IMG/VR virus record: IMGVR_UViG_3300047496_000140
Coordinates: 1 to 40,245 of that record
Direction: 5' to 3' (one strand)
DNA: 40,245 nt
Source: a virus
Shown here: piece by piece, positions 8,029 to 16,421 of the stretch
Position numbering within the stretch: the stretch's first letter is position 1
Layout: each line of letters opens with the position of its first letter
The notes under the pieces: generated by a model
What the model was told of the DNA's origin: nothing
Database searches by the model: none
The model's input: only the letters and a program-made list of their open reading frames with translations
Program-made: the position numbers and the translations under genes

Positions 8029-8540
8029 CAGCGCATCTGCTGCCCGTTGCCCAGGCCCATGCGCTGGATGCCTGCGGCGAGCGCGGCCGGGCTATTCGCC
8101 TGCGCGCTCTGCGCCTGCAAGGGCAAGGGAGCCGTTCCCGGGGGTACCGGGGAGCCTGGCATCGGCGGGCGCACCGGCATCCCGGGGCCTCCCGTCATTG
8201 CTGGCGGGGGCGGTGGTGAGCCTCCACCCATGCCGCCTCCTGGCATGAAGCCCGGCGGGGCGTTACTCCCGGGTGCGTGCCCTGAGTCGAGGGAGAAAGC
8301 AGGCGGGGGCGCCATCGGTGACGGCACCCCGGTGGGCGGCAGAGGGCTACCTGCGGCCCCCGGCAGCCGCTGGGCTCCGGTCATTGCCAGGAGGTTGCTG
8401 CCCGGGGGCACCGAGAATGAGGGTGCTGGAGCCGCGCCGGTCGGTGGGTGGTACACGCCGCCCCCGCTCATTGAAGGGGCGTTCCCCCAGGTTGTCGGCG
8501 ATGCTGGAGGTGGCGGCTGGCCGCCGGTCGTGTTTCCCAT
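8028..8540 (-). CDS. Pro/Gly-rich low-complexity protein
   Basis: Start ATG 8540 is chosen because a GGAG sits 6 bases upstream; longer readings run into the GNAT gene without a better site. The product has 170 residues and is dominated by Pro, Gly, Met and Ser, with one helical patch at the C-terminus (ANSPAALAAGIQRMG). About 194 bp of its 5' end overlap the GNAT gene in another frame. Function unknown; position suggests a small virion or assembly protein. Confidence 0.5.
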   Translation of the reverse strand: MGNTTGGQPPPPASPTTWGNAPSMSGGGVYHPPTGAAPAPSFSVPPGSNLLAMTGAQRLPGAAGSPLPPTGVPSPMAPPPAFSLDSGHAPGSNAPPGFMPGGGMGGGSPPPPPAMTGGPGMPVRPPMPGSPVPPGTAPLPLQAQSAQANSPAALAAGIQRMGLGNGQQMR

Positions 8541-8967
8541 GAGGTGCTCCACTGAGGAGGCGGCACTCGCTGCGCAGCATCCCCAGAATAATGGCGTCGT
8601 CGCCGTTCTCGAAGTACTCGCGGACCCGACCCTCATCTACGAATCCGAGGTGACGCACAAAGCGCAGCGAGGCGGCATTGCCCTCGGCCACGGTTGCGGT
8701 CACGCGGTGGACTCTAAGCTGATCGAAGGGGTAGCGAAAGGCCTCCCGCAGATAGTGCAGCGTGAGGGATCGGGGGTTGAGCTGGGCGTGGTGCATGTAC
8801 ACGTCCCGCTCGGTGTAATTGCAGTAGACGGTGCCGGCGGTGATATACCCGCGGCGGTCAAAGAGGCCGATGGCCGTATAGGGGGAGTCCCCCAGGGTCG
8901 CCATCGGGATCTTGGAGAACACCCAAGTGGCAATCTGCTCGTGCTGGTCACAGATGATGCGCTTCAC
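8347..8967 (-). CDS. GNAT-family N-acetyltransferase-like protein
   Basis: Start GTG 8967 overlaps the stop of the connector gene (GTGA). Of 206 residues, about 1-138 form a GNAT-like fold: beta strands at 30-50, a helix at 68-82, then the typical strand-helix pair RVHRVTATVAEGN / AASLRFVRHLGF (85-109), where a basic residue before the Leu-Gly-Phe is characteristic of this superfamily. GNAT enzymes transfer acyl groups from acyl-CoA to amines. GNAT genes occur next to tail genes in many podovirus-like genomes, with unknown substrate. Residues 143-206 are Arg/Pro-rich and overlap the following gene out of frame, so this tail may be non-functional read-on. Confidence 0.7.
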   Translation of the reverse strand: MKRIICDQHEQIATWVFSKIPMATLGDSPYTAIGLFDRRGYITAGTVYCNYTERDVYMHHAQLNPRSLTLHYLREAFRYPFDQLRVHRVTATVAEGNAASLRFVRHLGFVDEGRVREYFENGDDAIILGMLRSECRLLSGAPHGKHDRRPAATSSIADNLGERPFNERGRRVPPTDRRGSSTLILGAPGQQPPGNDRSPAAAGGRR

Positions 8968-10643
8968 CCGACACCGTAAAAGAGCCCGCCGGGCTCGGTC
9001 AGGAAGTTGGAGGCCATCCACTTGCAGGTGAGCAGACTTGCGCTCATCTGCATGTTGACCGTGCCCCAATACCCCGCCCCGCTGATCCCGAGCCAGGGCT
9101 TGCTGATGAGGGTGGCATCGCCCCAGAAGGTCGTATTCCAGAGCGAGGTGTTCCAGGGGGCCGACCCACCGTTACTGATTGGCACCGTGCCAGTGGGTGC
9201 CGTGACGTCAAAGTCGACGTTGAAGGTGAGCGACACCGACATGGTGCCCGAGAGCTGGAATATCGGCTGAAACATCGTCCAGCGCTTGAGCTTCCCCTCC
9301 TGGCCGAACTGGCTGAAGGCAGGCTTTACCTGGAAGGTGATCGCGCTGCCGTTGTCAGCCGTGCCCACGTCGCACTGGTAGGTCGCCCCGGCTGTGCCGT
9401 GGTAGAGCTTGTCCTGCCAGATCTCGTAGCAGAAGGCGTTCCAGCTCGAGGCGATGAGCCCGAAGGTCGACCAGCCGCCAGAGAGCGTGTTCTGCACCCA
9501 GGCGAAACTTGCCGAGAGGGTATTGCTGGTCGGGTTATTGATGATCAGCTTGTTGCCGATGGGGTAGAGCTGCACCTGCCAGCCCTGGGCGGCCTTGTAC
9601 ACCTCAATCTGGGTGTTGATGCCGTAGCGGATCTTGTCCGTGATCGCCTGGCGGGTCTGGGAGCGGTCGGTGAGCATCGCCTGGCTGATGAGGATGCCCC
9701 CATCGGTGGTGAGCATCAGGGCATCGGCGCCTATTTTCTGCCAGGCCTTGCGCCCCGGGGCGAGCAGATGCCCCATGGTGAAGTGCGCGGCGATCGACCA
9801 GGTGCTCACCTGGGCGGGGTCATAGCCCTGGTAAACCACCACCTCGCCCTCGCTCGAGCAGAAGGCCATGAAGTCATTCAGGCCCGCCGCGTTGTCCACG
9901 CTCACCGTGATCATGGCAACGAGGTAGCCACCGAGCTTGAAGTCCGCCCCAATGTTGAGGTTGGTGAGCGCCCCGCCCACCTGGAGTTGCGGCAGGTACC
10001 AGATCTGGAAGCTGCCCTGCTGCAGGAACCATAGGCGCTGCTTGTAGACTGCGACCTGGGAGAGGGTCTTAAGGCCTGCGGTCGAGCCGCCGCCGGGCCC
10101 GTTGGTGAGCTGGAAGGTGCCCCCGGAGGTGTTGATGGCCGCCCAGTTGGCGCCATCGAACAACAGCGGCAGATCCATCCCCGAGGCGTTCAGGGCGTAG
10201 AGAAACTCCCCCGAGCCGCTGCCGAACTGGTTGAAGTCGAAGTAAGCGCTGTGGAGCTGCTGCACCGTATTGCCGGCGCCTCCGACCACGGGCACCGTGA
10301 CAGCGCCGCCGCCGGCATTGTCCACCCGGTAGATCGAATAAACCCCGCCGTTGCTCACCGCCTGGAATAGCTGCGGGGTGACCGTCTGCACCCCGGTATA
10401 GCCCATGAGGGTCTCGCCGTTGCCGGTGAAGGTGGCAAGCAACTGCTTGCCGCGGCGGAACTCCACCCACGAGGGCTGGCAGAACCAGTTGTCGAGGATG
10501 ACCGCATCGGTCTCGGCCATCTCGGCCAGGGCATCCCGGGCATTGAGGCCGCCGATGGGTGGCGGGATCGGGTGCGGGACGGCGCGGTTGGCGAAGCGCT
10601 CCTGATCCCTGCGCTGCGCCCGCTGCTCGCGGGTGATGATCAC
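8964..10643 (-). CDS. Tail hub / DNA-stabilisation protein (beta-propeller type)
   Basis: This 559-residue protein starts at GTG 10643, overlapping the TGA of the connector gene (GTGA). It has many Trp/Gly/Tyr-bounded beta strands, such as VYKQRLWFLQQGSFQIWYL around residue 205, a pattern seen in the tail-nozzle/plug proteins of P22-like and related short-tailed phages. No N-terminal signal or catalytic motif. Coming right after a P22 gp4-like adaptor, it most likely closes the portal channel and forms the tail tube. Confidence 0.7.
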   Translation of the reverse strand: MIITREQRAQRRDQERFANRAVPHPIPPPIGGLNARDALAEMAETDAVILDNWFCQPSWVEFRRGKQLLATFTGNGETLMGYTGVQTVTPQLFQAVSNGGVYSIYRVDNAGGGAVTVPVVGGAGNTVQQLHSAYFDFNQFGSGSGEFLYALNASGMDLPLLFDGANWAAINTSGGTFQLTNGPGGGSTAGLKTLSQVAVYKQRLWFLQQGSFQIWYLPQLQVGGALTNLNIGADFKLGGYLVAMITVSVDNAAGLNDFMAFCSSEGEVVVYQGYDPAQVSTWSIAAHFTMGHLLAPGRKAWQKIGADALMLTTDGGILISQAMLTDRSQTRQAITDKIRYGINTQIEVYKAAQGWQVQLYPIGNKLIINNPTSNTLSASFAWVQNTLSGGWSTFGLIASSWNAFCYEIWQDKLYHGTAGATYQCDVGTADNGSAITFQVKPAFSQFGQEGKLKRWTMFQPIFQLSGTMSVSLTFNVDFDVTAPTGTVPISNGGSAPWNTSLWNTTFWGDATLISKPWLGISGAGYWGTVNMQMSASLLTCKWMASNFLTEPGGLFYGVG

Positions 10644-11635
10644 GAGCCAAACCCAGTGTCCGGGACTTGCTGCGAATTGAGCAGTCGCAGCGAGCCGGCG
10701 CGCGCGTTCAAGGGGAGATTGCGGGCAATGGTCTCGCGGCCCTGGCGCTGCTGGTAGGCCTTCTCGTACTCATCGAACTCCTCCGCATAGGCGTTGCCGA
10801 TCGACTTCAGCATCCGCCATTTGAGGGCGAGCACGAGCAAGTCCTCCGGGAAGGTGGGGCACACGTCGGTATCGAGCGCAAAGCCCACCTGGCTGGGAAC
10901 CGTCGGGGTGGCAGTCGGTGCCACCCAGAATTGCGAGCAGTACTCCATGACGATCAGATCGGTCACAGGGGCAATGTTGCCGGTCTGGATGAAGGGCGAG
11001 GGGTTGAGGTAGATCATGCCCTGCATCAGCCGATAGCGGATGCGCGGACCCACCGGGCTGATGCCGGACTTGAGCACCTGCCACTCCTGGGCGTTCACAG
11101 GTCCTAGGAGCTGCCAGCGGAAATTGCGGTCCCAGTCGGTGCTTGGGATGAAGTAATTGAGGTCCGAGGGCAGCGGGTAAGCCTCCTGGCCGAAGGCAAG
11201 CGCGGTGTCGGTGGCGGTGGTGAAGCTCGAGCCATTCAGGGTGTTGGCGTTCTGGTTCATCGTCACGGTGCCAGCGCCGATGTTCACCGAGACCACAGCC
11301 GAGTCCGGCAGGCAGTACCGGCTTGATACCTGCCAGGTCGGCTGCACCGCCGACAAGCCGGTGCCCGAGCCTGTGAATACAACCCCCGTGATGACGGGCG
11401 AGCCATAGGTGAAGGTGCCGGTAAAGGGCCCCTGACCTGCGAGGTTGAACAGGAATTGCCGGCGCAGGTATTGCCAGTAATCGGCCGCCCCGGGCGCATC
11501 CCGCAGGAATAGCCCGGAGCGGTTGACCTGGGCGAGGGCCTTGGTCACGTTGACGTCGGCGTTGCCCACCACAGTGGGGGGCACGGGAAGACCGATCTCC
11601 CCGAAAGCCTGCTGCACGATCGTCAGTAGTGACAT
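10640..11635 (-). CDS. Head-tail adaptor / tail tubular protein A-like
   Basis: This 331-residue protein starts at ATG 11635 (MSLLTIVQQAFGEIGLPVPPTVVG). That opening, followed by helices with a YWQYLRRQF element (about 53-61), a beta-rich middle and a C-terminal helix pair ending in a basic AYQQRQGRETIAR stretch, is characteristic of the adaptor family (P22 gp4 / T7 gp11 type) that docks below the portal. Its order relative to the propeller-type tail protein supports the call. It is separated from the preceding gene by only 9 bases. Confidence 0.7.
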   Translation of the reverse strand: MSLLTIVQQAFGEIGLPVPPTVVGNADVNVTKALAQVNRSGLFLRDAPGAADYWQYLRRQFLFNLAGQGPFTGTFTYGSPVITGVVFTGSGTGLSAVQPTWQVSSRYCLPDSAVVSVNIGAGTVTMNQNANTLNGSSFTTATDTALAFGQEAYPLPSDLNYFIPSTDWDRNFRWQLLGPVNAQEWQVLKSGISPVGPRIRYRLMQGMIYLNPSPFIQTGNIAPVTDLIVMEYCSQFWVAPTATPTVPSQVGFALDTDVCPTFPEDLLVLALKWRMLKSIGNAYAEEFDEYEKAYQQRQGRETIARNLPLNARAGSLRLLNSQQVPDTGFGS

Positions 11636-11644
11636 TCCGGCTCC

Positions 11645-12526
11645 TTACGCGGCGTCCGCGTCCTCCTCGTCATCCTCATCATCGGCCTGGGCCTTGGTCA
11701 CGCCCGGGACCTCCTTCGCTGCGTTCTTGGCACGGCCCTTATTGGCGTTCGCTCGCGACATGGAGCGAAGCTGGGGGGCGGTGCCGGCGTGGGCGACGGG
11801 GGCGCGGTCCGTGCTCTGCACGGCGCCTGCGGGCGCAGCACCTCGGTCGGCCTGCATCCGCACGATCGAGGCCTGAAGGTCCGCCACCTGCTTTGACAGC
11901 ATCGAGACCTGCTCTTCGGCCTTGCTGGCGCGCTCCTGCTCGCGGCTGAGGATGCGGGTCTTCTGCCTCTCATCGAGTGCTGCCTTGGCAAGGTCGCGGT
12001 ACTTGATGGCACCCATGATGTTCTGGGCGTTGACGTCCGAGAGCGCGGCGAGCTGCTGCACCGTATGCACGTTCTGGGCCTTGAGGCTCTGGGCATAGGT
12101 GCGCGAGACCACGCCCCACTCCTCGATCGGCCAGCCATCGGCGGCCGTGGTGGACTTCTTCAGGAAGCGCTGCCAGGCCTTGGCGTACTTGATCGGCTCG
12201 GGCACGTCCCCGTTCTCGCACGTCTCCTGGATCTCCCAGATCGTGTGCACCTCGCCTGACTCGTCATCGATCGCCATCTCGTAGGCGATGCCGGTGGTCG
12301 GGTGGTCCCAGACGGTCTTGGTGTTCCCCGGGGCGATCATGGTGGTCATGATGCGGTTGCGGTAGACCGGGGAGCCTGCCTGCTTGGACAGGTACTCCAT
12401 GAACTCCGGCTCCTCGCGGAAGCTCACGATGAAGCCCGCATCATCGCCATAGTCGACAGCGCTTGAGCCGCCGCCCATGTCATCGCGCAGCTTGCGCGGG
12501 GGTGCGAAAGTGGTTGGTTCAGCCAT
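11645..12526 (-). CDS. Virion-associated protein with acidic tail
   Basis: This 293-residue protein starts at ATG 12526 and overlaps the end of the three-domain enzyme gene by 8 bp. Residues 1-110 are a mixed region with several Asp/Glu; 110-200 are helical; 185-230 have heptad spacing typical of a coiled coil. The last 20 residues are almost all Asp/Glu/Ala, a highly acidic C-terminus. No known domain was recognised. Its place between head and adaptor genes suggests a head-associated protein. Confidence 0.55.
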   Translation of the reverse strand: MAEPTTFAPPRKLRDDMGGGSSAVDYGDDAGFIVSFREEPEFMEYLSKQAGSPVYRNRIMTTMIAPGNTKTVWDHPTTGIAYEMAIDDESGEVHTIWEIQETCENGDVPEPIKYAKAWQRFLKKSTTAADGWPIEEWGVVSRTYAQSLKAQNVHTVQQLAALSDVNAQNIMGAIKYRDLAKAALDERQKTRILSREQERASKAEEQVSMLSKQVADLQASIVRMQADRGAAPAGAVQSTDRAPVAHAGTAPQLRSMSRANANKGRAKNAAKEVPGVTKAQADDEDDEEDADAA

Positions 12527-14654
12527 CGAAGTGCCCTCTCTTGGTGAAAATCACGTCCCGGTGCCGGTGGCCCGAGACCTCGTATCCGCGTGCTGCGAGC
12601 CACGCAACGGTGTCCGCATCGGTATACCCGTACTGCTCGCCCAGGCCCTTGAGCTCAAGCACGATGACGGGTGAATTGGTGGCAAGGGTGCGCTCGGCGC
12701 CCATCAGCGCGAGCTGCTCGAACCCTTCCACATCCAGGATGAGGAGGTCGAGCGCGGTGAGCCGGAGGCTGTCGATCTTCATCACCTGCACGTCGCCGGC
12801 TTCTAAGGTCACCCGGGTCGCCCCGCAGTTGCCGATCTGGCGCTGGATGCCGTAGCCGGTCACCTCCTGGTCCCCGAGCGCAAAGGGCCAGGCGTTGATG
12901 TTCGCAGTCTTGCCGATGTTGCGTACGAGGCAGGCCCAGTTATCTGGATCAGGCTCAAAGGTGCACACGCTCTCAAAGCGCTTGGCGAGCTCGAGCGCCC
13001 ATGCCCCGACGTTGCCGCCGGCCTGGATCACGGTGCGGTGCTTGCGGGCAAGGTCCGCATAGGCGATGCAGTCAGGGAGCGTGCCGAGCACGGCCGGCCG
13101 GGCCTCCTCATCGAGGGTCGGCCACCACAGGCCTTTGTGCTGGGTGTAGGGCTCGGGCGGGTGCTCGATCATCCCGCCCGCGATCCAGGGGATGAGACCG
13201 TCGCCTAGCACGTTGATCGCGCAGCCCTGGTTGAGGAGCAGCGCCGATACCTGCTTGAAATCCTCGCTCTGCTGGATCATCCATGGGGCGCACTTGAAGG
13301 CGCGCCCCCTACAGATCACATCGATGACCCGCTCGCCATCGTTGAGCGACTGGGCATAGGCGTGGTGGTCGCCGTCCTGGTAGCAGGAGTCAAAGCCGAC
13401 CAGATAAAGCTGCCGGAAGCCCATTGCGTAGGCGAGGACCATGGTCTTTATGCCGATGGTCGTGCCGCCGCCGATGAGCGGGGTGTCCTGGGGCAGGAGC
13501 TCAGGCGAGCCATCGGTCAGGGGGTGCCACATCACAACGGTGGCCGCAGCATCGCGCAGCGCTTTCTCCATGAGGCGCGGGTGCACCATGGAGGCATAGA
13601 TTTTCTGCCCGCCGGGCTGATAGGTCTCAATCATCGCCTCCCGGGCATCGATGACCAGGTGCGCCTCGGGGGTGATACCGTGGCCGCGCAGGTAGCCGTC
13701 GGTCGCATTGGTGGCAAGGATCACCATGCCCTGCCGCTGGAGATCAGCGATCAGGGGGATGAAGCCTGCAAGCGATGGGCCGCCGCCCACGATCACCGCA
13801 GTGCGGCCGTTGTCCTCGCTCTCCACCTCGAAGTGCTGCTCGGCAGGCACCATCCCGGTGTTGATGCGGATGTGCTGGAGAATGGTCTCCTGGGCGACGT
13901 TCGGCACCATCACGAGCTCCATCGAGGAGCCCCCGCCGACCTTCCACACCTCCGGCACCCAGCCATGGCTGACCTCGTGCGGGCGAGGGTTGCCGTGGAA
14001 AAAGACGATGGCCGTGCCCTTGGGCACCTCAGCGGTGCACGCAGCCTTATAGGACTGGAGCATGCCCGGGTAGTGGTCCTGGAGCCGGTCCGGCGGCCAT
14101 ACCCGGTTGGGGTCCACCTGCATCTCAGCCGGCAGCCACTTGCCCCAGACATACTCGAGCATCTGCTGGTCGCCACCGGGGAAGCGCTGGGCGAGCGGCT
14201 CGGTTGCCAGGGGGGACTCGGCCGAGCAGAAACAGCGCCAGATCGCACCGATTAGCTTGGTACCGGTCTCAAAGGCCATGACGGAGGACTGCAGGCCGCC
14301 GGGGCGGTAGACGTCGCGCAGGATGCCGAAGGCGCCGCAGTACTCGGCTATCGCATCGAGCGGGCCTGTGATGCAGGTATCGAGATCCAGATACAGCACC
14401 CGCTCGCCGGCCTCAAAGGTGTCCGGGTGGAATAACCACATCTTGGCCCACCAGGACCTGGGCACATCAGGGGGAAGCGCGCGCGCCTCGACCCCTGCCA
14501 TGCCCTTGTAACGCTCGACGCTATCAGTGAGGACGACGAAGCGGCCCTTGAAGCCGTTCGCGAGGTTGCGGCGCACCATGTCGTGCAGGCGCTCGACGTA
14601 GTCAGCCCCATGCCCCAGGTAATCGCCCACCTCAACTGTCACCACATTCAGCAT
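12519..14654 (-). CDS. Three-domain glycosyltransferase / Maf-like (DUF115) / FkbM methyltransferase fusion
   Basis: Start ATG 14654 is preferred: it has GGAG five bases upstream and follows a hairpin, whereas a longer reading begins inside the upstream gene with Arg/His/Pro-rich sequence. The protein has 711 residues. Residues 1-245 resemble a GT-A glycosyltransferase with a DxD motif (D90-L91-D92) and a FFHGNPRPHEV stretch at 218-228. Residues 255-495 match the DUF115/Maf family: VGGGPSL at 289-295, a GGGTTIGIK loop at 395-403 and the LVGFDS strand. Residues 540-706 match FkbM-type methyltransferases: QAGGNVG (544-550), FEPDP (566-570) and LDVEGFE (640-646). It probably transfers a sugar and methylates it, perhaps on a virion or host glycan; the substrate is unknown. 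Confidence 0.8.
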   Translation of the reverse strand: MLNVVTVEVGDYLGHGADYVERLHDMVRRNLANGFKGRFVVLTDSVERYKGMAGVEARALPPDVPRSWWAKMWLFHPDTFEAGERVLYLDLDTCITGPLDAIAEYCGAFGILRDVYRPGGLQSSVMAFETGTKLIGAIWRCFCSAESPLATEPLAQRFPGGDQQMLEYVWGKWLPAEMQVDPNRVWPPDRLQDHYPGMLQSYKAACTAEVPKGTAIVFFHGNPRPHEVSHGWVPEVWKVGGGSSMELVMVPNVAQETILQHIRINTGMVPAEQHFEVESEDNGRTAVIVGGGPSLAGFIPLIADLQRQGMVILATNATDGYLRGHGITPEAHLVIDAREAMIETYQPGGQKIYASMVHPRLMEKALRDAAATVVMWHPLTDGSPELLPQDTPLIGGGTTIGIKTMVLAYAMGFRQLYLVGFDSCYQDGDHHAYAQSLNDGERVIDVICRGRAFKCAPWMIQQSEDFKQVSALLLNQGCAINVLGDGLIPWIAGGMIEHPPEPYTQHKGLWWPTLDEEARPAVLGTLPDCIAYADLARKHRTVIQAGGNVGAWALELAKRFESVCTFEPDPDNWACLVRNIGKTANINAWPFALGDQEVTGYGIQRQIGNCGATRVTLEAGDVQVMKIDSLRLTALDLLILDVEGFEQLALMGAERTLATNSPVIVLELKGLGEQYGYTDADTVAWLAARGYEVSGHRHRDVIFTKRGHFDG

Positions 14655-14671
14655 CGAGACTCCGAAGAAGA

Positions 14672-14695
14672 ATCGGGGGTGGAGGTCCCCCCGAT
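14672..14695 (-). terminator. Possible intrinsic terminator after the second head-protein gene
   Basis: An 8-bp perfect stem (14672-14679 with 14688-14695) encloses an 8-base loop. On the leftward transcript it is followed by TTCTTCTTCG, a loose pyrimidine tract. It lies just after the stop at 14699 and 18 bases before the start of the three-domain enzyme gene. It could reduce expression of the enzyme relative to capsid genes, or be an RNA-processing hairpin. Confidence 0.5.
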
Positions 14696-14698
14696 GGG

Positions 14699-15379
14699 TT
14701 AGAAGCCCTCGAGGACCGGACGTCCGTTGAGGTAGATCAACACGCATGAGGCGGTCGTGGTGACCGTCGCGGTGTTGGCCTGACGGCTGCCCAGGATCTG
14801 CCCACCCGTGGAGGCGGTGAAGTAGACCCGGCCCGCGGTGCCGGAGGCGTAAACGCCCACGGTTCCGGGGGCTACCTGGGTGGAAGCCGGCTTGAGGACC
14901 TGGCACACACCACCGCACTGGAACCAGGCGTACTGGACCAGCGTGGTGTTCGAGGTGATGCCCGCCCCGCTGTTGTACACCGTGGAGGCCACGCAGACGG
15001 CGATCGGGACGCCGGTCTTCTGCGAGGTGCCCTTGGCGGGAAGCGCGACCACCTGGTACTGGTTCGTGCCACTGAGGGTGTAGGAGACCACCGTCCCCAG
15101 CGGGATTGCCGTTGAAGTCGGCACCGCCAGATAGATGAACTCACCAGCCCCAAGCGTCGGTTCCACAGCGCGGATGACCTGCCCCAGGAAGGGCGAGAAC
15201 ACCGGCCGCGGCTCGACGCTCGTGGCGACGTTCTGGAGACCGGTGCTTGCCGGCCCGGGCCCTGGCGGGTCCGTGCTGACAAAGCCGATATCCAGGATGC
15301 CCATGAGCGGATCGCTCTGCGACCAGTTATAGGTCGGTGCGGCAGGGACCTGCGCCGCAAGGAAAGTTACCTTAGCCAT
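14699..15379 (-). CDS. Probable capsid decoration / head protein
   Basis: This 226-residue protein starts at ATG 15379 with AAGGAA upstream. It is rich in Val, Thr, Gly and Ala with many predicted beta strands, including a VVSYTLSG strand at about 97-104 and short Gly turns throughout. It has no charged helices and only a few Cys (around 130-160). Its place immediately after the major capsid gene, with a short leader of its own, fits a decoration or cement protein. A minor head role is possible. Confidence 0.6.
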   Translation of the reverse strand: MAKVTFLAAQVPAAPTYNWSQSDPLMGILDIGFVSTDPPGPGPASTGLQNVATSVEPRPVFSPFLGQVIRAVEPTLGAGEFIYLAVPTSTAIPLGTVVSYTLSGTNQYQVVALPAKGTSQKTGVPIAVCVASTVYNSGAGITSNTTLVQYAWFQCGGVCQVLKPASTQVAPGTVGVYASGTAGRVYFTASTGGQILGSRQANTATVTTTASCVLIYLNGRPVLEGF

Positions 15380-15417
15380 TTCGATTCCTTTGAGTGCTTG
15401 AGAGCGGATCTACCGGC

Positions 15418-16401
15418 TTACGCCAGCAGAGCACCCTGCAGGAAGCGGTTGGAGGTGGTCAGGTTACCCGCGAAGCCGATCAGCTTCACCATGGCGTCCT
15501 GGTTCACAGCGAACCGCTCATCACCCAGGGGGGCGAAGTTGCGATCGGCATGCGGCCGGAAAAACAGGTACTTGGTGTTCAGGAAGTACATCGAGTTGAC
15601 GGGAGCCCCGCCACCGAAGCCACCATCGAGCACCACGTCGCAGTTCATGTACTTGAGGGTCTGGAAGCCCAGCTCCGCAAGCTCATCGTTCTGCACCCGC
15701 TGGATTGCCTGCATGCTCTCCAGGTAGTACCGATAGAAGTTGTTGTCGGCCACCACCAGGTCCGGGGCATCGGCGCCGCGAACGAGCTGGAGGTAAACAC
15801 GGTTCATGTAGGTCTGAATCGTGGCCGTGGAGACCGCCTGGCCGCCGTTGGTGACGCCTGAGAAGGCGACGTTGCGCCAGAAGCTCCACACCGAAGGATC
15901 GATGCCACCCACGATGCCCGTGGTCGGGGTCGAGCTGATCAGGAGCTGGATGCCACCGATCTGCCGGCCGCCGTCCGCGGTGCCGTTGGAGTACACGTCC
16001 AGGGCGACGTTGTTGGTGAGGGTCTGCTCCGCGTTCTCGATCCGACCCTCGAGGAGGTCGATAATCGCTTCCTCGCCGCTGTTCTGCAGCATCTCGAGGC
16101 CGGAGATCGAGACCGCTACGGCTGCCTGCGCATAGTTGTACTCAGCCCCGGTGAAGACGTCGGAGGGGGCGATGTTCAGGGTCTCGTACCCGGAATAACG
16201 CTTGTAGGTGCCGTTCTCCTGGTAGTTGAGCTCCTGGACGATCGTGCGGCCACCGCTCACCGGCTTCACCTTGCCCTTCGCTCGCAGGCGGTAGAGCAAG
16301 GCGTTGTTCTTGGTGACGTTGTCCGCGAGTTTGCCGGTGCGCGAGCGCAGCGTGGTCGCTACGATTTCGGGCACCGTGCTTGACGGATTGGGAAGTGCCA
16401 T
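15418..16401 (-). CDS. Major capsid protein
   Basis: This 327-residue protein starts at ATG 16401 (MALPNPSSTVPEI), with AAGGAACC upstream. An early extended arm (about 45-75: SGGRTIVQELNY) is followed by a long helix with Glu/Leu (about 95-130) and a beta-rich core with RPHADRNFAPLG near 280-291, consistent with an HK97-like capsid of the podovirus-like type. It lies after scaffold and portal genes and before a second head protein, the canonical order. No protease gene is seen nearby, consistent with a scaffold-driven head. Confidence 0.85.
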   Translation of the reverse strand: MALPNPSSTVPEIVATTLRSRTGKLADNVTKNNALLYRLRAKGKVKPVSGGRTIVQELNYQENGTYKRYSGYETLNIAPSDVFTGAEYNYAQAAVAVSISGLEMLQNSGEEAIIDLLEGRIENAEQTLTNNVALDVYSNGTADGGRQIGGIQLLISSTPTTGIVGGIDPSVWSFWRNVAFSGVTNGGQAVSTATIQTYMNRVYLQLVRGADAPDLVVADNNFYRYYLESMQAIQRVQNDELAELGFQTLKYMNCDVVLDGGFGGGAPVNSMYFLNTKYLFFRPHADRNFAPLGDERFAVNQDAMVKLIGFAGNLTTSNRFLQGALLA

Positions 16402-16421
16402 TTTAGAGGTTCCTTGGGTTG

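Noticed and set aside
7663-8979. Rightward 438-codon open frame
   Set aside because: It crosses several coupled leftward genes and the GNAT gene; GC-rich DNA often has long open antisense frames. The sequence is Arg/Gly/Pro-rich without a domain.
13362-14255. Rightward 297-codon open frame
   Set aside because: It lies wholly inside the three-domain enzyme gene on the other strand; its sequence is His/Arg/Val-rich without any domain, and codon phase mirrors the real gene.
12519-14918. Longer 799-residue version of the three-domain enzyme
   Set aside because: The extra 88 residues are Arg/His/Pro-rich, overlap the upstream head-protein gene and lack a ribosome site, while ATG 14654 has one.
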